This document shows positions 8,917 through 18,388 of a stretch of DNA of 23,987 nt, piece by piece (position 1 is the first letter of the stretch; every line of letters begins with the position of its first letter). The translations under genes and the position numbers were made by a program. The stretch is from assembly GCA_022736595.1 (NCBI GenBank), contig DZDC01000027.1:1-23987 (forward strand), written 5' to 3'. Source of the DNA: Draconibacterium orientale. GTDB lineage: Bacteria; Bacteroidota; Bacteroidia; Bacteroidales; UBA1556. The notes under the pieces were generated by a model that saw only the letters and a program-made list of their open reading frames with translations, was not told the origin of the DNA and ran no database searches.

Positions 8917-9031
8917 AATTATAAAGATTTGTTTTGTGTAAAATAATTTTAAGTCAACTAAAAAAAAGAACCTCAAACAGCCAAAAGAATAAAATAAAGT
9001 ATTGCAGCAGAATTAGTTCTAAAATTTATAT

Positions 9032-9065
9032 AAAATAGAAAAAGGTACACAAAGGTACCTTTTTC
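9032..9065 (-). terminator. Intrinsic terminator after rpoC
   Basis: A perfect 11-bp stem, GAAAAAGGTAC (9038-9048) with GTACCTTTTTC (9055-9065), closes a 6-nt loop. It begins 26 bp after the rpoC stop and is followed on the minus strand by the T-rich TATTTTA. Confidence 0.8.
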
Positions 9066-9091
9066 TTTCAATGTTATATTAAAATGTAAAT

Positions 9092-12000
9092 TTATTCTGC
9101 AATCGATTCTTGATCGACATAGTTTAATTTACTTTCTTGAGATAGCTCCTCAAAGTCGTCTGCACTTCCAACAATAAGTTTATCGTATTCACGAAGACCG
9201 GTACCTGCTGGAATCTTATGTCCAACGATAACATTTTCTTTAAGACCAAGAAGGGTATCGCGCTTGGCATTAAGAGCGGCATCCGTTAACACTTTAGTTG
9301 TTTCCTGGAAGGAGGCTGCTGAAATAAAGCTACTGGTTTGAAGTGAGGCTTTGGTAATACCTTGCAGTATTTGGTTTGCGGTAGCTGCTTGAGCATCACG
9401 TACGGTAACAAGATTAAGGTCTTTACGCTTCAGAATTGAATTTTCGTCGCGCAATTTACGAGCTGAAACAATTTGTCCGATTTTCAAGTTTTCACTATCC
9501 CCAGAATCGATAACCACTTTTTTAGCAAAAATAGTATCGTTTTCCTCCATAAACTCAATTTTATTCACAACTTCACCTTCAAGGAATCCGGTATCGCCTG
9601 GATCAACGATTTCAACTTTACGCATCATTTGGCGAACAATTACCTCAAAGTGTTTGTCATTGATTTTCACACCTTGCAAACGGTAAACCTCTTGCACTTC
9701 GTTCACAATGTACTCTTGTACTTGGGTTGGCCCTTTGATATCAAGAATACTACTTGGAGTCATAGCACCTTCACTTAAAGAAGTACCTGACTTAACGTAG
9801 TCGTTTTCTTGTGCTAGAATTTGCTTAGATGTTGGAATCAAATAACGGCGTTCTTCACCTGTACGCGAAGTAATTACTACTTCACGATTTCCTCTTTTCA
9901 ACTTAGCACTGAATGAAACCACACCATCAATCTCAGCAACTACAGCTGGGTCAGAAGGATTACGAGCTTCAAACAATTCAGTTACTCGAGGAAGACCTCC
10001 AGTGATGTCACCAGATTTTCCAATGGCACGAGGAATTTTTACAATTACATCCCCAGCATTAATCATTTCGCCATCGTTTACAACGATACGACTGTTAACA
10101 GGAATGTCATATTGCTTTAAAATCTCACCTGATTTGTCAACCACTTTAACAACTGGGTTCTTGGTTTTAATACGACTTTCAATAATTACCTTTTCTTGAT
10201 AACCAGTTTGATCGTTGGATTCAACTCTATAAGTTTGACCCTCAATTACGTTTTCAAAAACAAGTTTACCTGTCTCATCGGACACAATTTGAGCGTTGTA
10301 AGGATCCCAAGTACAAATTAGATCTCCTTTTTTAAGTTTATCACCATTGTTAAAGAACAAGGTTGAAGCATAAGGAATATGGTGGGTTGCTAAAACCACA
10401 CCGGTCTTTTCATCCACTACCCTCATTTCACCGCTACGACCGATTACCACTTTAGTTTTTTGACCTTCGTTGTTAACATAATCAACGTAACGAAGCTCAT
10501 CAAACTCAACAACACCTTCGTTTTTAGCAACGATACTGGAAGAAATAGCTACGTTAGAAGCAGTACCCCCAACGTGGAAAGTACGAAGTGTCAGCTGGGT
10601 ACCTGGTTCACCGATGGACTGTGCAGCGATAACACCCACAGCTTCACCTTTCTGAACCATTCGACCATTGGCAAGGTTACGTCCGTAACATTTTGCACAA
10701 ACACCTTTTTTCGATTCGCAGGTCAATACCGAACGAATTTCTATTTGCTCAATTCCAGCATCTTCAATCTTGCGCGATTTGATTTCGTCAAGCTCATCAC
10801 CTGAGGAGGCAATAATTTCATTGGTAACTGGATTATAAATATCGTGCAAGCAGGTACGACCTAAGATACGATCATATAAAGTTTCAACCACTTCTTCGTG
10901 ACGTTTCAAGGCACCAACAACTAAACCTCTTAAGGTTCCGCAGTCGCGCTCTGAAATAATTACATCTTGTGCCACATCCACTAAACGACGAGTCAAATAA
11001 CCAGCATCAGCAGTTTTCAAAGCAGTATCGGCCAAACCTTTACGCGCACCGTGAGTAGAAATAAAGTACTCAAGTACCGAAAGTCCTTCTTTAAAGTTCG
11101 ACAAAATGGGATTTTCGATAATTTCAGCACCGGAAGCTCCAGATTTTTGGGGCTTAGCCATAAGACCTCTCATACCAGAAAGCTGACGAATTTGCTCTTT
11201 TGAACCCCGTGCACCACTGTCAAGCATCATGTAAACTGAATTAAATCCTTGACGGTCGGTACTAATTTCCTTCATTAATGTTTGGGTCAATCGAGAATTA
11301 GTATGCGTCCAAATATCAATAATTTGGTTGTAACGTTCATTGTTGGTAATGAAACCCATTTCGAAGTTAGTGACTACCTCATTTACTTCTTCATTGGCTT
11401 TTGCAATAAGTTTGTCTTTTGCTTCAGGGATAATAACGTCGCCTAAATTAAAAGATAGACCTCCTTCGTAAGCCATACTATAACCCAGAGATTTCATATC
11501 ATCAAGGAAATCAGCAGTTTTCTTAGTTCCTACCTTTTTAAGTAATGAACCGATAATATCACGAAGCGACTTTTTGGTCAATAACTCGTTAATATAACCG
11601 TACTCAATAGGCACTACTTGGTTAAAAAGTACGCGTCCCACGGTGGTGGAAACGAGTTGAATATCATTACGATTTCCAGTTCCAAGAGGATCAATAATTT
11701 TCACTTTGATACCAGCATGTAATTCAACAACTTGTTCGTTGTATGCAATAATTACTTCCTCGGGACTATAAAATATTTTTCCTTCACCTTTAACAACAGT
11801 ATCCCCCATGGTTTTCTTTTCTTTGGTCATGTAATAAAGACCAAGAACCATGTCCTGACTGGGCACCGCAATGGGAGCACCGTTGGCAGGGTTAAGAATA
11901 TTATGAGATGCAAGCATCAACATTTGAGCTTCGAGTACCGCAGCATGACCAAGTGGAACGTGCACTGCCATCTGATCACCGTCAAAGTCGGCATTGAATG

Positions 12001-13408
12001 CAGTACATGCCAAAGGATGCAACTGAATGGCTTTACCTTCAATAAGTTTAGGTTGAAAAGCTTGAATACCTAAACGGTGAAGTGTAGGAGCACGGTTGAG
12101 CAATACAGGATGTCCTTTAAGAACATTTTCAAGAATATCCCATACCACAGGATCTTTGCGATCTACAATTTTCTTAGCTGATTTAACGGTTTTAACAATT
12201 CCTCTTTCGAGCAATTTACGAATAATAAAAGGCTTAAATAGCTCCGAAGCCATTTCTTTAGGAAGGCCACATTCGTTAAGTTTAAGCTCTGGACCCACCA
12301 CAATTACTGAACGGCCTGAATAGTCGACACGTTTTCCAAGTAAGTTTTGGCGGAAACGACCTTGTTTACCTTTTAAGCTATCACTGAGTGACTTTAAGGG
12401 ACGGTTTGAGTCAGATTTTACAGCACTTGATTTACGGCTGTTATCGAAAAGACTGTCAACAGCCTCTTGAAGCATCCGTTTTTCATTACGTAAGATTACA
12501 TCGGGAGCTTTAATTTCTATAAGTCGTTTTAAACGATTGTTACGGATAATTACCCTACGATATAAGTCGTTCAAGTCGGAAGTAGCAAAGCGACCTCCAT
12601 CTAAAGGAACAAGAGGACGCAATTCGGGTGGTATAACAGGTACTACTTTAACAATCATCCACTCGGGACGATTTTCTTTACGGGTTTTAGCATCACGGAA
12701 TGATTCCACAATCTTCAAACGTTTTAAGGCGTCGGCTTTACGCTGTTGTGAAGTTTCATTGCTGGCTTTATCACGCAAATCGTAGCTCATGGAATCCAAG
12801 TCCAAACGCTTCAATAGGTCATGAATAGCATCAGCTCCCATTTTTGCAATAAACTTATTGGGATCATGATCATCAAGATGTTGATTATCAGCTGGCAAAG
12901 CATCGATGATATCAAAATACTCTTCTTCACTAAGGAAGTCCATATATTGAATTCCGTCGGCCTCTTTAATACCCGCTTGAATAACTACATATTTTTCATA
13001 GTAAATGATCGAGTCAAGTTTCTTGGTTTGTAAACCAAGTAATGCACCTATTTTATTAGGCAAGGTTCTAAAGAACCAAATGTGTGCAACGGGAACAACC
13101 AATTTGATATGCCCCATACGTTCGCGACGTACTTTCTTTTCTGTTACTTCAACGCCACAACGATCGCAAACAATACCTTTATAACGGATACGCTTGTATT
13201 TACCGCAATGACATTCGTAATCCTTTACAGGACCAAAAATGCGTTCGCAGAACAAACCGTCGCGTTCAGGTTTATAGGTCCGATAATTGATCGTTTCAGG
13301 CTTCAATACTTCGCCGCTGGAGCGTTCAAGTATAGTTTCAGGAGAAGCTAAACTTATAGTTATTGAAGAGAAATTGCTTTTCTCGGTTGAATATTTTCTA
13401 AAAGCCAT
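9092..13408 (-). CDS. rpoC: DNA-directed RNA polymerase subunit beta'
   Basis: A 1438-residue beta' subunit that forms the active site of RNA polymerase with beta. The N-terminal zinc ribbon has Cys66, Cys68, Cys81 and Cys84. The Mg-binding motif NADFDGD is at 472-478, with the catalytic aspartates 474, 476 and 478. The second zinc site is Cys823, Cys897, Cys904 and Cys907, close to the E. coli numbering. The trigger-loop and bridge-helix region follows (GEAVGVIAAQSIGEPGTQLTLRTFH). The ATG at 13408 matches the family N-terminus (MAFRK, then SITISLASPETIL). It lies 45 nt after the rpoB stop, with no SD and no terminator between. The last gene of the ribosomal protein and polymerase string, it ends at a strong hairpin terminator. 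No frameshift or missing motif was seen. Confidence 0.99.
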   Translation of the reverse strand: MAFRKYSTEKSNFSSITISLASPETILERSSGEVLKPETINYRTYKPERDGLFCERIFGPVKDYECHCGKYKRIRYKGIVCDRCGVEVTEKKVRRERMGHIKLVVPVAHIWFFRTLPNKIGALLGLQTKKLDSIIYYEKYVVIQAGIKEADGIQYMDFLSEEEYFDIIDALPADNQHLDDHDPNKFIAKMGADAIHDLLKRLDLDSMSYDLRDKASNETSQQRKADALKRLKIVESFRDAKTRKENRPEWMIVKVVPVIPPELRPLVPLDGGRFATSDLNDLYRRVIIRNNRLKRLIEIKAPDVILRNEKRMLQEAVDSLFDNSRKSSAVKSDSNRPLKSLSDSLKGKQGRFRQNLLGKRVDYSGRSVIVVGPELKLNECGLPKEMASELFKPFIIRKLLERGIVKTVKSAKKIVDRKDPVVWDILENVLKGHPVLLNRAPTLHRLGIQAFQPKLIEGKAIQLHPLACTAFNADFDGDQMAVHVPLGHAAVLEAQMLMLASHNILNPANGAPIAVPSQDMVLGLYYMTKEKKTMGDTVVKGEGKIFYSPEEVIIAYNEQVVELHAGIKVKIIDPLGTGNRNDIQLVSTTVGRVLFNQVVPIEYGYINELLTKKSLRDIIGSLLKKVGTKKTADFLDDMKSLGYSMAYEGGLSFNLGDVIIPEAKDKLIAKANEEVNEVVTNFEMGFITNNERYNQIIDIWTHTNSRLTQTLMKEISTDRQGFNSVYMMLDSGARGSKEQIRQLSGMRGLMAKPQKSGASGAEIIENPILSNFKEGLSVLEYFISTHGARKGLADTALKTADAGYLTRRLVDVAQDVIISERDCGTLRGLVVGALKRHEEVVETLYDRILGRTCLHDIYNPVTNEIIASSGDELDEIKSRKIEDAGIEQIEIRSVLTCESKKGVCAKCYGRNLANGRMVQKGEAVGVIAAQSIGEPGTQLTLRTFHVGGTASNVAISSSIVAKNEGVVEFDELRYVDYVNNEGQKTKVVIGRSGEMRVVDEKTGVVLATHHIPYASTLFFNNGDKLKKGDLICTWDPYNAQIVSDETGKLVFENVIEGQTYRVESNDQTGYQEKVIIESRIKTKNPVVKVVDKSGEILKQYDIPVNSRIVVNDGEMINAGDVIVKIPRAIGKSGDITGGLPRVTELFEARNPSDPAVVAEIDGVVSFSAKLKRGNREVVITSRTGEERRYLIPTSKQILAQENDYVKSGTSLSEGAMTPSSILDIKGPTQVQEYIVNEVQEVYRLQGVKINDKHFEVIVRQMMRKVEIVDPGDTGFLEGEVVNKIEFMEENDTIFAKKVVIDSGDSENLKIGQIVSARKLRDENSILKRKDLNLVTVRDAQAATANQILQGITKASLQTSSFISAASFQETTKVLTDAALNAKRDTLLGLKENVIVGHKIPAGTGLREYDKLIVGSADDFEELSQESKLNYVDQESIAE

Positions 13409-13453
13409 ATTTCTATTTTAATTTATTACATTGATAAAAAACGGTTTAACCCA

Positions 13454-16400
13454 CTATTCGAATGAAATATCCAATCCCAATCCATTCAATTCATGTACAA
13501 GTACGTTGAACGATTCGGGGATACCAGGTTCTGGGAACGGTTGACCTTTAACAATAGCTTCGTATGCTTTAGCTCTTCCAACCACATCATCAGATTTAAT
13601 GGTAAGAATTTCTTGCAAGATGTTAGATGCACCAAAAGCTTCAAGTGCCCATACCTCCATCTCTCCAAAACGCTGACCTCCAAACTGAGCTTTACCTCCA
13701 AGAGGTTGCTGAGTGATCAGTGAGTAGGGTCCAATGGAACGAGCGTGCATCTTATCATCGATAAGGTGGTGTAGTTTAATCATGTAGATTACGCCTACTG
13801 TTGCAGCTTGGTCAAATTGACGGCCTGATGCTCCATCGTAAAGTCTCACCTTTCCGTTGGCAGGCAAGCCTGCTTTACCCATATAATCGTTAATTTGATC
13901 CAAAGTGGCACCATCAAAAATAGGGGTAGCAAACTTCAGCCCGAGCTCTTTTCCTGCCCAACCTAAAACAGTTTCATAGATCTGTCCCAAGTTCATACGA
14001 GAAGGTACACCAAGTGGGTTAAGAACAATATCCACTGTGGTTCCATCTTCAAGAAATGGCAAATCCTCAGCTCTAACAATACGGGCTACAATACCTTTGT
14101 TACCGTGACGTCCAGCCATTTTATCTCCCACTTTAAGCTTACGTTTTTTTGCAATATACACTTTTGCAAGCTTAACAATGCCACTAGGTAACTCATCCCC
14201 TACTGTGAGTACAAATTTCTTGCGGTTGAATTCGCCCAGAATTTCTTTGTATTTTGCAGTATAGTTGTAAATGAGTTCTCTAATTTGGTCGTTTCGATCC
14301 TTGTCAGTAGTCCATTTATTGGGATTAATATTGATATAATCTTCAACAGCACTAAGGGCTTTAAGAGTAAATTTAACCTTTTTAGGAATGATTACCTCTT
14401 TAAAGTTATCATAGACTCCTTGTGAAGTTTTACCATTTACTAATACCATTATTTTATCAACAAGACGAGCTTTCAAATCTGCAGCTTTTACTTCAAATTC
14501 TACTTTAAGCTCATCCAATTCTTCTTTTTCTTTACTCTTCGAGCGACGGTCTTTAATAGCACGGCTAAAGAGTTGTTTATCTACAACTACACCTCTTAGT
14601 GAAGGAGATGCTTTCAGTGAAGCATCTTTCACATCTCCGGCCTTATCACCAAAAATAGCTCTTAAAAGCTTTTCTTCTGGGGTAGGATCGGTTTCTCCTT
14701 TAGGTGTAATTTTTCCAATGAGAATGTCACCTTCTCTTACTTCCGCTCCAATACGAATCAATCCATTTTCGTCAAGATCCTTGGTTGCTTCTGTTGATAC
14801 ATTAGGAATATCATTGGTTAGTTCTTCCACTCCTCGTTTAGTATCACGAACTTCGAGCGTATATTCATCAATATGTATAGAGGTAAAAACATCGTCACGT
14901 ACCACTTTTTCAGAGATTACGATAGCATCCTCAAAGTTATAACCCTTCCATGGCATAAATGCTACTTTTAGGTTTCTACCCAAAGCAAGTTCACCATCGC
15001 GAGTTCCGTAACCATCGGTAAGTACATCTCCTTTACTAACTTTTTGTCCTAAACGAACAATTGGTCTAATGTTAATGGAGGTATTTTGATTGGTTTTCTT
15101 AAATTTAACAAGCCTATACTCCTTTTCATCGGTATCAAAACTAACCAATCGTTCGGCTTCGGTACGGTTGTATTTCACAACGATACGTTTAGCATCCACA
15201 TAAGTAACATAACCGTCACCTTCAGCAACGATGTTAGTTCTACTATCAATGGCTGTTTGAGCTTCCAGGCCAGTTCCTACGATTGGAACTTCTGGAATCA
15301 TTAAAGGTACAGCTTGGCGCATCATGTTTGAACCCATCAAGGCACGGTTGGCATCATCGTGTTCCAAGAAAGGAATCAGGGAGGCTGCAATAGAAGCAAT
15401 TTGGTTAGATCCCACATCCATTAATTGTACGTCTTCTTTATGCACAATTGGATAATCAGCCAGTTTACGTACTTTAATACGATCCGATTTAAGTTCGCCA
15501 GTTTTAGGATTAAACTCCTCTTTACTATGTGTAATTTGGTATGCTTCCTCTTCTTCAGCAGTGAGGTAAACTGGAGCTTCATCTAGCTTTACTTTACCTT
15601 CAATTACTCTTTTATAGGGAGTTTCCAAAAATCCCAAATGGTTAACCTGAGCATAAACGCTCAATGAAGAAATCAAACCGATGTTGGGTCCTTCAGGAGT
15701 TTCAATAGTACAAAGGCGTCCGTAATGGGTATAGTGAACGTCCCGCACCTCAAAACCAGCTCTTTCGCGACTCAAACCACCAGGTCCGAGTGCAGAAATA
15801 CGTCGTTTATGGGTAATCTCAGAGAGGGGATTTGTTTGATCCATAAACTGAGAAAGTTGGTTGGTTCCAAAGAAAGAATTGATTACTGAAGAAAGCGTTT
15901 TAGCATTAATCAGCTCAATGGGAGTGAACACCTCATTATCTCTAACATTCATTCTTTCGCGAATGGTACGAGCCATACGAGCCAAGCCAACGCCAAATTG
16001 ATTTTGAAGTTGTTCGCCTACAGTACGAATACGACGATTGCTCAAGTGGTCGATATCATCCACATCAGTTTTGCTGTTGATGAGTCGGATGAGATGTTTA
16101 ATGATTTCGATAATATCTTTATTGGTAAGCACACGAACTTCTTCGAGCACATCCAAATTGAGTTTACGATTGATTTTATAACGTCCTACCAATCCTAAAT
16201 CGTAACGTTTATCAGAGAAGAAAAGGTTATTGATAATACCCCTAGCGGTTTCTTCATCGGGTGGTTCAGCGTTACGTAATTGGCGGTAAATAAATTCCAC
16301 AGCTTCTTTCTCGCTGTTAGAAGTATCTTTTTGCAAGGTATTGAAGATGATGGAGTAGTCATTCACCATGGAATCTTCTTTGTGAAGAATAATGGATTTA

Positions 16401-17269
16401 ACCCCAGCATCAACGATATCTTGAATGTGTTGGTTATCCAATTCAGTTTCACGATCGACGATGACTTCAGTACGTTCGATTGAAACAACTTCTCCGGTAT
16501 CCTCGTCAACAAAATCTTCGATCCAAGTACGAAGCACTTTTGCAGCCAGACGTCGGCCAATAACCCGTTTAAGCCCTGCTTTTGAAACTTTCACTTCATC
16601 AGCCAAGTCAAATATTTCTAGAATATCTTTATCACTATGGTAACCAATAGCACGAAGCAATGTAGTTACTGGTAATTTCTTTTTTCGGTCGATATAAGCG
16701 TACATGACATTATTGATGTCAGTAGCAAATTCGATCCATGATCCTTTGAAGGGAATCACGCGTGCGCTGTACAGTTGAGTGCCGTTGGCATGCAAGGAGG
16801 TACCAAAGAAAACACCAGGACTACGATGCAATTGAGAAACCACTACTCGTTCAGCTCCATTAACTACAAAAGTACCTTTTGGAGTCATGTAAGGAATCAT
16901 TCCAAGATAAACATCTTGGATTTGGGTTTCAAAATCTTCGTGTTCTGGGTCGGTACAGTAGAGTTTAAGTTTTGCCTTAAGCGGTACGCTGTAGGTTAGT
17001 CCTCTTTCAAGACATTCTTCGATGCTGTAACGTGGAGGATCGATAAAATAGTCTAGAAATTCAAGGACAAAATTATTACGAGCATCAGTAATTGGGAAGT
17101 TTTCGGCGAAAACTTGGAACAATCCTTCGTTGCTACGACTTTCGGGCGTAGTTTCCAACTGAAAGAAATCACGGAATGATTTTAGTTGGATATCCAGAAA
17201 ATCTGGATATTTGATATGCGCCGGAGAGGATGCAAAATTTATTCTTTGTTTGATAATATTTGAAGTCAA
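13454..17269 (-). CDS. rpoB: DNA-directed RNA polymerase subunit beta
   Basis: A 1271-residue beta subunit. The rifampicin-pocket segment QLSQFMDQTNPLSEITHKRRISALG (from residue 471) keeps the residues equivalent to E. coli D516, H526 and S531 (here D477, H487, S492), so no classical resistance substitution is visible. The active-site loop GDKMAGRHGNKG is at 1048-1059, with the nucleotide-binding lysines K1050 and K1058. The start codon is TTG at 17267-17269: the upstream codons run to an in-frame TAA at 17282-17284 without any ATG or GTG, and the resulting MTSNIIKQRINFASS aligns with beta N-termini of the phylum. No SD precedes it. Two hairpins lie between rplL and this gene and probably modulate its expression. 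Confidence 0.98.
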   Translation of the reverse strand: MTSNIIKQRINFASSPAHIKYPDFLDIQLKSFRDFFQLETTPESRSNEGLFQVFAENFPITDARNNFVLEFLDYFIDPPRYSIEECLERGLTYSVPLKAKLKLYCTDPEHEDFETQIQDVYLGMIPYMTPKGTFVVNGAERVVVSQLHRSPGVFFGTSLHANGTQLYSARVIPFKGSWIEFATDINNVMYAYIDRKKKLPVTTLLRAIGYHSDKDILEIFDLADEVKVSKAGLKRVIGRRLAAKVLRTWIEDFVDEDTGEVVSIERTEVIVDRETELDNQHIQDIVDAGVKSIILHKEDSMVNDYSIIFNTLQKDTSNSEKEAVEFIYRQLRNAEPPDEETARGIINNLFFSDKRYDLGLVGRYKINRKLNLDVLEEVRVLTNKDIIEIIKHLIRLINSKTDVDDIDHLSNRRIRTVGEQLQNQFGVGLARMARTIRERMNVRDNEVFTPIELINAKTLSSVINSFFGTNQLSQFMDQTNPLSEITHKRRISALGPGGLSRERAGFEVRDVHYTHYGRLCTIETPEGPNIGLISSLSVYAQVNHLGFLETPYKRVIEGKVKLDEAPVYLTAEEEEAYQITHSKEEFNPKTGELKSDRIKVRKLADYPIVHKEDVQLMDVGSNQIASIAASLIPFLEHDDANRALMGSNMMRQAVPLMIPEVPIVGTGLEAQTAIDSRTNIVAEGDGYVTYVDAKRIVVKYNRTEAERLVSFDTDEKEYRLVKFKKTNQNTSINIRPIVRLGQKVSKGDVLTDGYGTRDGELALGRNLKVAFMPWKGYNFEDAIVISEKVVRDDVFTSIHIDEYTLEVRDTKRGVEELTNDIPNVSTEATKDLDENGLIRIGAEVREGDILIGKITPKGETDPTPEEKLLRAIFGDKAGDVKDASLKASPSLRGVVVDKQLFSRAIKDRRSKSKEKEELDELKVEFEVKAADLKARLVDKIMVLVNGKTSQGVYDNFKEVIIPKKVKFTLKALSAVEDYININPNKWTTDKDRNDQIRELIYNYTAKYKEILGEFNRKKFVLTVGDELPSGIVKLAKVYIAKKRKLKVGDKMAGRHGNKGIVARIVRAEDLPFLEDGTTVDIVLNPLGVPSRMNLGQIYETVLGWAGKELGLKFATPIFDGATLDQINDYMGKAGLPANGKVRLYDGASGRQFDQAATVGVIYMIKLHHLIDDKMHARSIGPYSLITQQPLGGKAQFGGQRFGEMEVWALEAFGASNILQEILTIKSDDVVGRAKAYEAIVKGQPFPEPGIPESFNVLVHELNGLGLDISFE

Positions 17270-17302
17270 TGTACAGGCTTTTTAGTAAATGAAAAATTAC
17301 AT

Positions 17303-17322
17303 AAAAAATACCGAGGGTATTT
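17303..17322 (-). terminator. Attenuator-like hairpin in the rpoB leader
   Basis: On the minus strand AAATACC pairs with GGTATTT over a 3-nt loop (arms 17316-17322 and 17306-17312). The second arm runs into six T (plus-strand A at 17303-17308). This is the form of a weak intrinsic terminator, 34 bp before the rpoB TTG, inside the rplL-rpoBC unit. Confidence 0.6.
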
Positions 17323-17326
17323 ATAC

Positions 17327-17373
17327 AGGTAAAGACCTTAACCCCGCGAAGTTCGCGGGATAAGGTCTGACCT
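17327..17373 (-). promoter_or_regulatory. Long hairpin in the rplL-rpoB intergenic region
   Basis: A nested, nearly perfect inverted repeat. The outer arms are AGGT/ACCT, the middle arms AGACCTTA (17333-17340) with TAAGGTCT (17361-17368), and the inner arms CCCGCGAA (17343-17350) with TTCGCGGG (17352-17359). In all about 20 base pairs can form, with small internal loops. It lies 19 bp after the rplL stop. In E. coli the same gap holds an attenuator and an RNase III processing site; a similar role here is inference. It has only a short T-run after it, so it may be a processing hairpin rather than a strong terminator. Confidence 0.75.
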
Positions 17374-17392
17374 AAAGAATAATTTAATTTTC

Positions 17393-17770
17393 TTACTTAA
17401 TTTCAACTTCAGCACCAGCTTCTTCAAGTTGGGCTTTGAGAGCGGTAGCTTCGTCTTTAGCTACACCTTCTTTCAATGGAGCTGGAGCACCGTCAACAAG
17501 AGCTTTGGCTTCTTTTAGACCAAGGCTGGTAAGATCTTTAACAAGTTTAACTACGTTAAGTTTGTTAGGACCTGCTGACTTAAGGATCACATCAAAAGAA
17601 GTTTTTTCTTCTGCAGCTGCTTCACTTGAAGCGGCTGGAGCTGCGGCTACTGCTACTGCTGCTGCTGCTGGTTCGATACCATATTCTTCTTTAAGAATAG
17701 ATGCTAATTCGTTAACTTCTTTAACAGTCAAGTTTACTAATTGTTCTGCGAAAGCTTTTAAATCTGCCAT
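17393..17770 (-). CDS. rplL: Large ribosomal subunit protein bL12 (L7/L12)
   Basis: A 125-residue stalk protein. The N-terminal dimerisation domain (about 1-31) is joined by an alanine-rich flexible hinge (about 33-56) to the C-terminal factor-binding domain (57-125), which contains TSFDVILKSAGPNKLNVVKLVKDLTSLGLKEAKALVDGAP, the family's signature. Copies bind to L10 and recruit and stimulate translational GTPases such as EF-Tu and EF-G. It starts 59 nt after rplJ and precedes rpoB across a 123-nt gap with two hairpins. That fits the usual need to make more L12 than polymerase. The ATG at 17770 has no SD. Confidence 0.98.
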   Translation of the reverse strand: MADLKAFAEQLVNLTVKEVNELASILKEEYGIEPAAAAVAVAAAPAASSEAAAEEKTSFDVILKSAGPNKLNVVKLVKDLTSLGLKEAKALVDGAPAPLKEGVAKDEATALKAQLEEAGAEVEIK

Positions 17771-17829
17771 TTTACTTTGTTATTTATGTTCTATTCGAAC
17801 GGTTTTACAATAAATTTACTAAATGATAA

Positions 17830-18357
17830 TTACTGAGGGCGTTCAGATAAAGTCTTAACAATACCTGCAATTTTTCCACCACCTGATTGAAGTGCTGAAA
17901 TAACATTTTTCGCAGGTGATTGTAGGATACCCACCACTTCTCCAATAAGCTCGTTTTTGGATTTGATGTTGATCAAAAACTCGAGGTTGTTTGCACCAAG
18001 GTAGCAAGTTTCTTCAACATAGGCACCTTTTAATTCGGGGCGGCCTAGTTTATTTTTCTTTGCAAATTCCTTGATTAGAACAGCGGGAGTTTTAGCTTGA
18101 TCGGTGATCATTAAGGCGGTATTACCTTTTAAGGCATTATATAAACCCTCATAGTTGTTTCCAACCGATTCCATTGCTTTGCGAAGCAATGTGTTTTTAA
18201 CGACTTCTAATTTAATTCCTTTGTTGAAGCAAGTGCGTCTAAGCTCGCTGGTTTGTGCAGCGTTAAGACCGCTAATATCAGCAAGGTACAAAACTGTACT
18301 TGCTTTTATTTGTTCGCTTAAGGTTTCAATTACGAGTCCTTTGTCTTCTTTTTTCAT
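17830..18357 (-). CDS. rplJ: Large ribosomal subunit protein uL10
   Basis: A 175-residue L10, the base of the ribosomal stalk. It binds 23S rRNA with its N-terminal domain and carries L12 dimers on its C-terminal helix. Recognisable parts are VLYLADISGLNAAQTSELRR (about residues 17-36), VVKNTLLRKAME and the late segment LQSPAKNVISALQ. It lies 31 nt after rplA and 59 nt before rplL. In E. coli the L10-L12 complex represses its own mRNA through a long leader. Here the short 31-nt gap leaves little room for that structure, so any autocontrol must act differently. No SD is present. Confidence 0.97.
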   Translation of the reverse strand: MKKEDKGLVIETLSEQIKASTVLYLADISGLNAAQTSELRRTCFNKGIKLEVVKNTLLRKAMESVGNNYEGLYNALKGNTALMITDQAKTPAVLIKEFAKKNKLGRPELKGAYVEETCYLGANNLEFLINIKSKNELIGEVVGILQSPAKNVISALQSGGGKIAGIVKTLSERPQ

Positions 18358-18388
18358 ATTTACTATGCTAAAAAGTTATTAATAAGGG

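Noticed and set aside
15770..15860. Rifampicin-resistance change in RpoB
   Set aside because: The residues equivalent to E. coli 516, 526 and 531 are the usual sensitive-type Asp, His and Ser.
9473..17813. Many plus-strand open frames of 60-125 codons opposite rpoC, rpoB and rplL
   Set aside because: They lie wholly antisense to well-conserved genes, have no recognisable domains and have low-complexity composition typical of antisense frames.
17436..17813. A 125-codon plus-strand frame opposite rplL
   Set aside because: It mirrors the alanine-rich L7/L12 coding sequence and is an antisense artefact.
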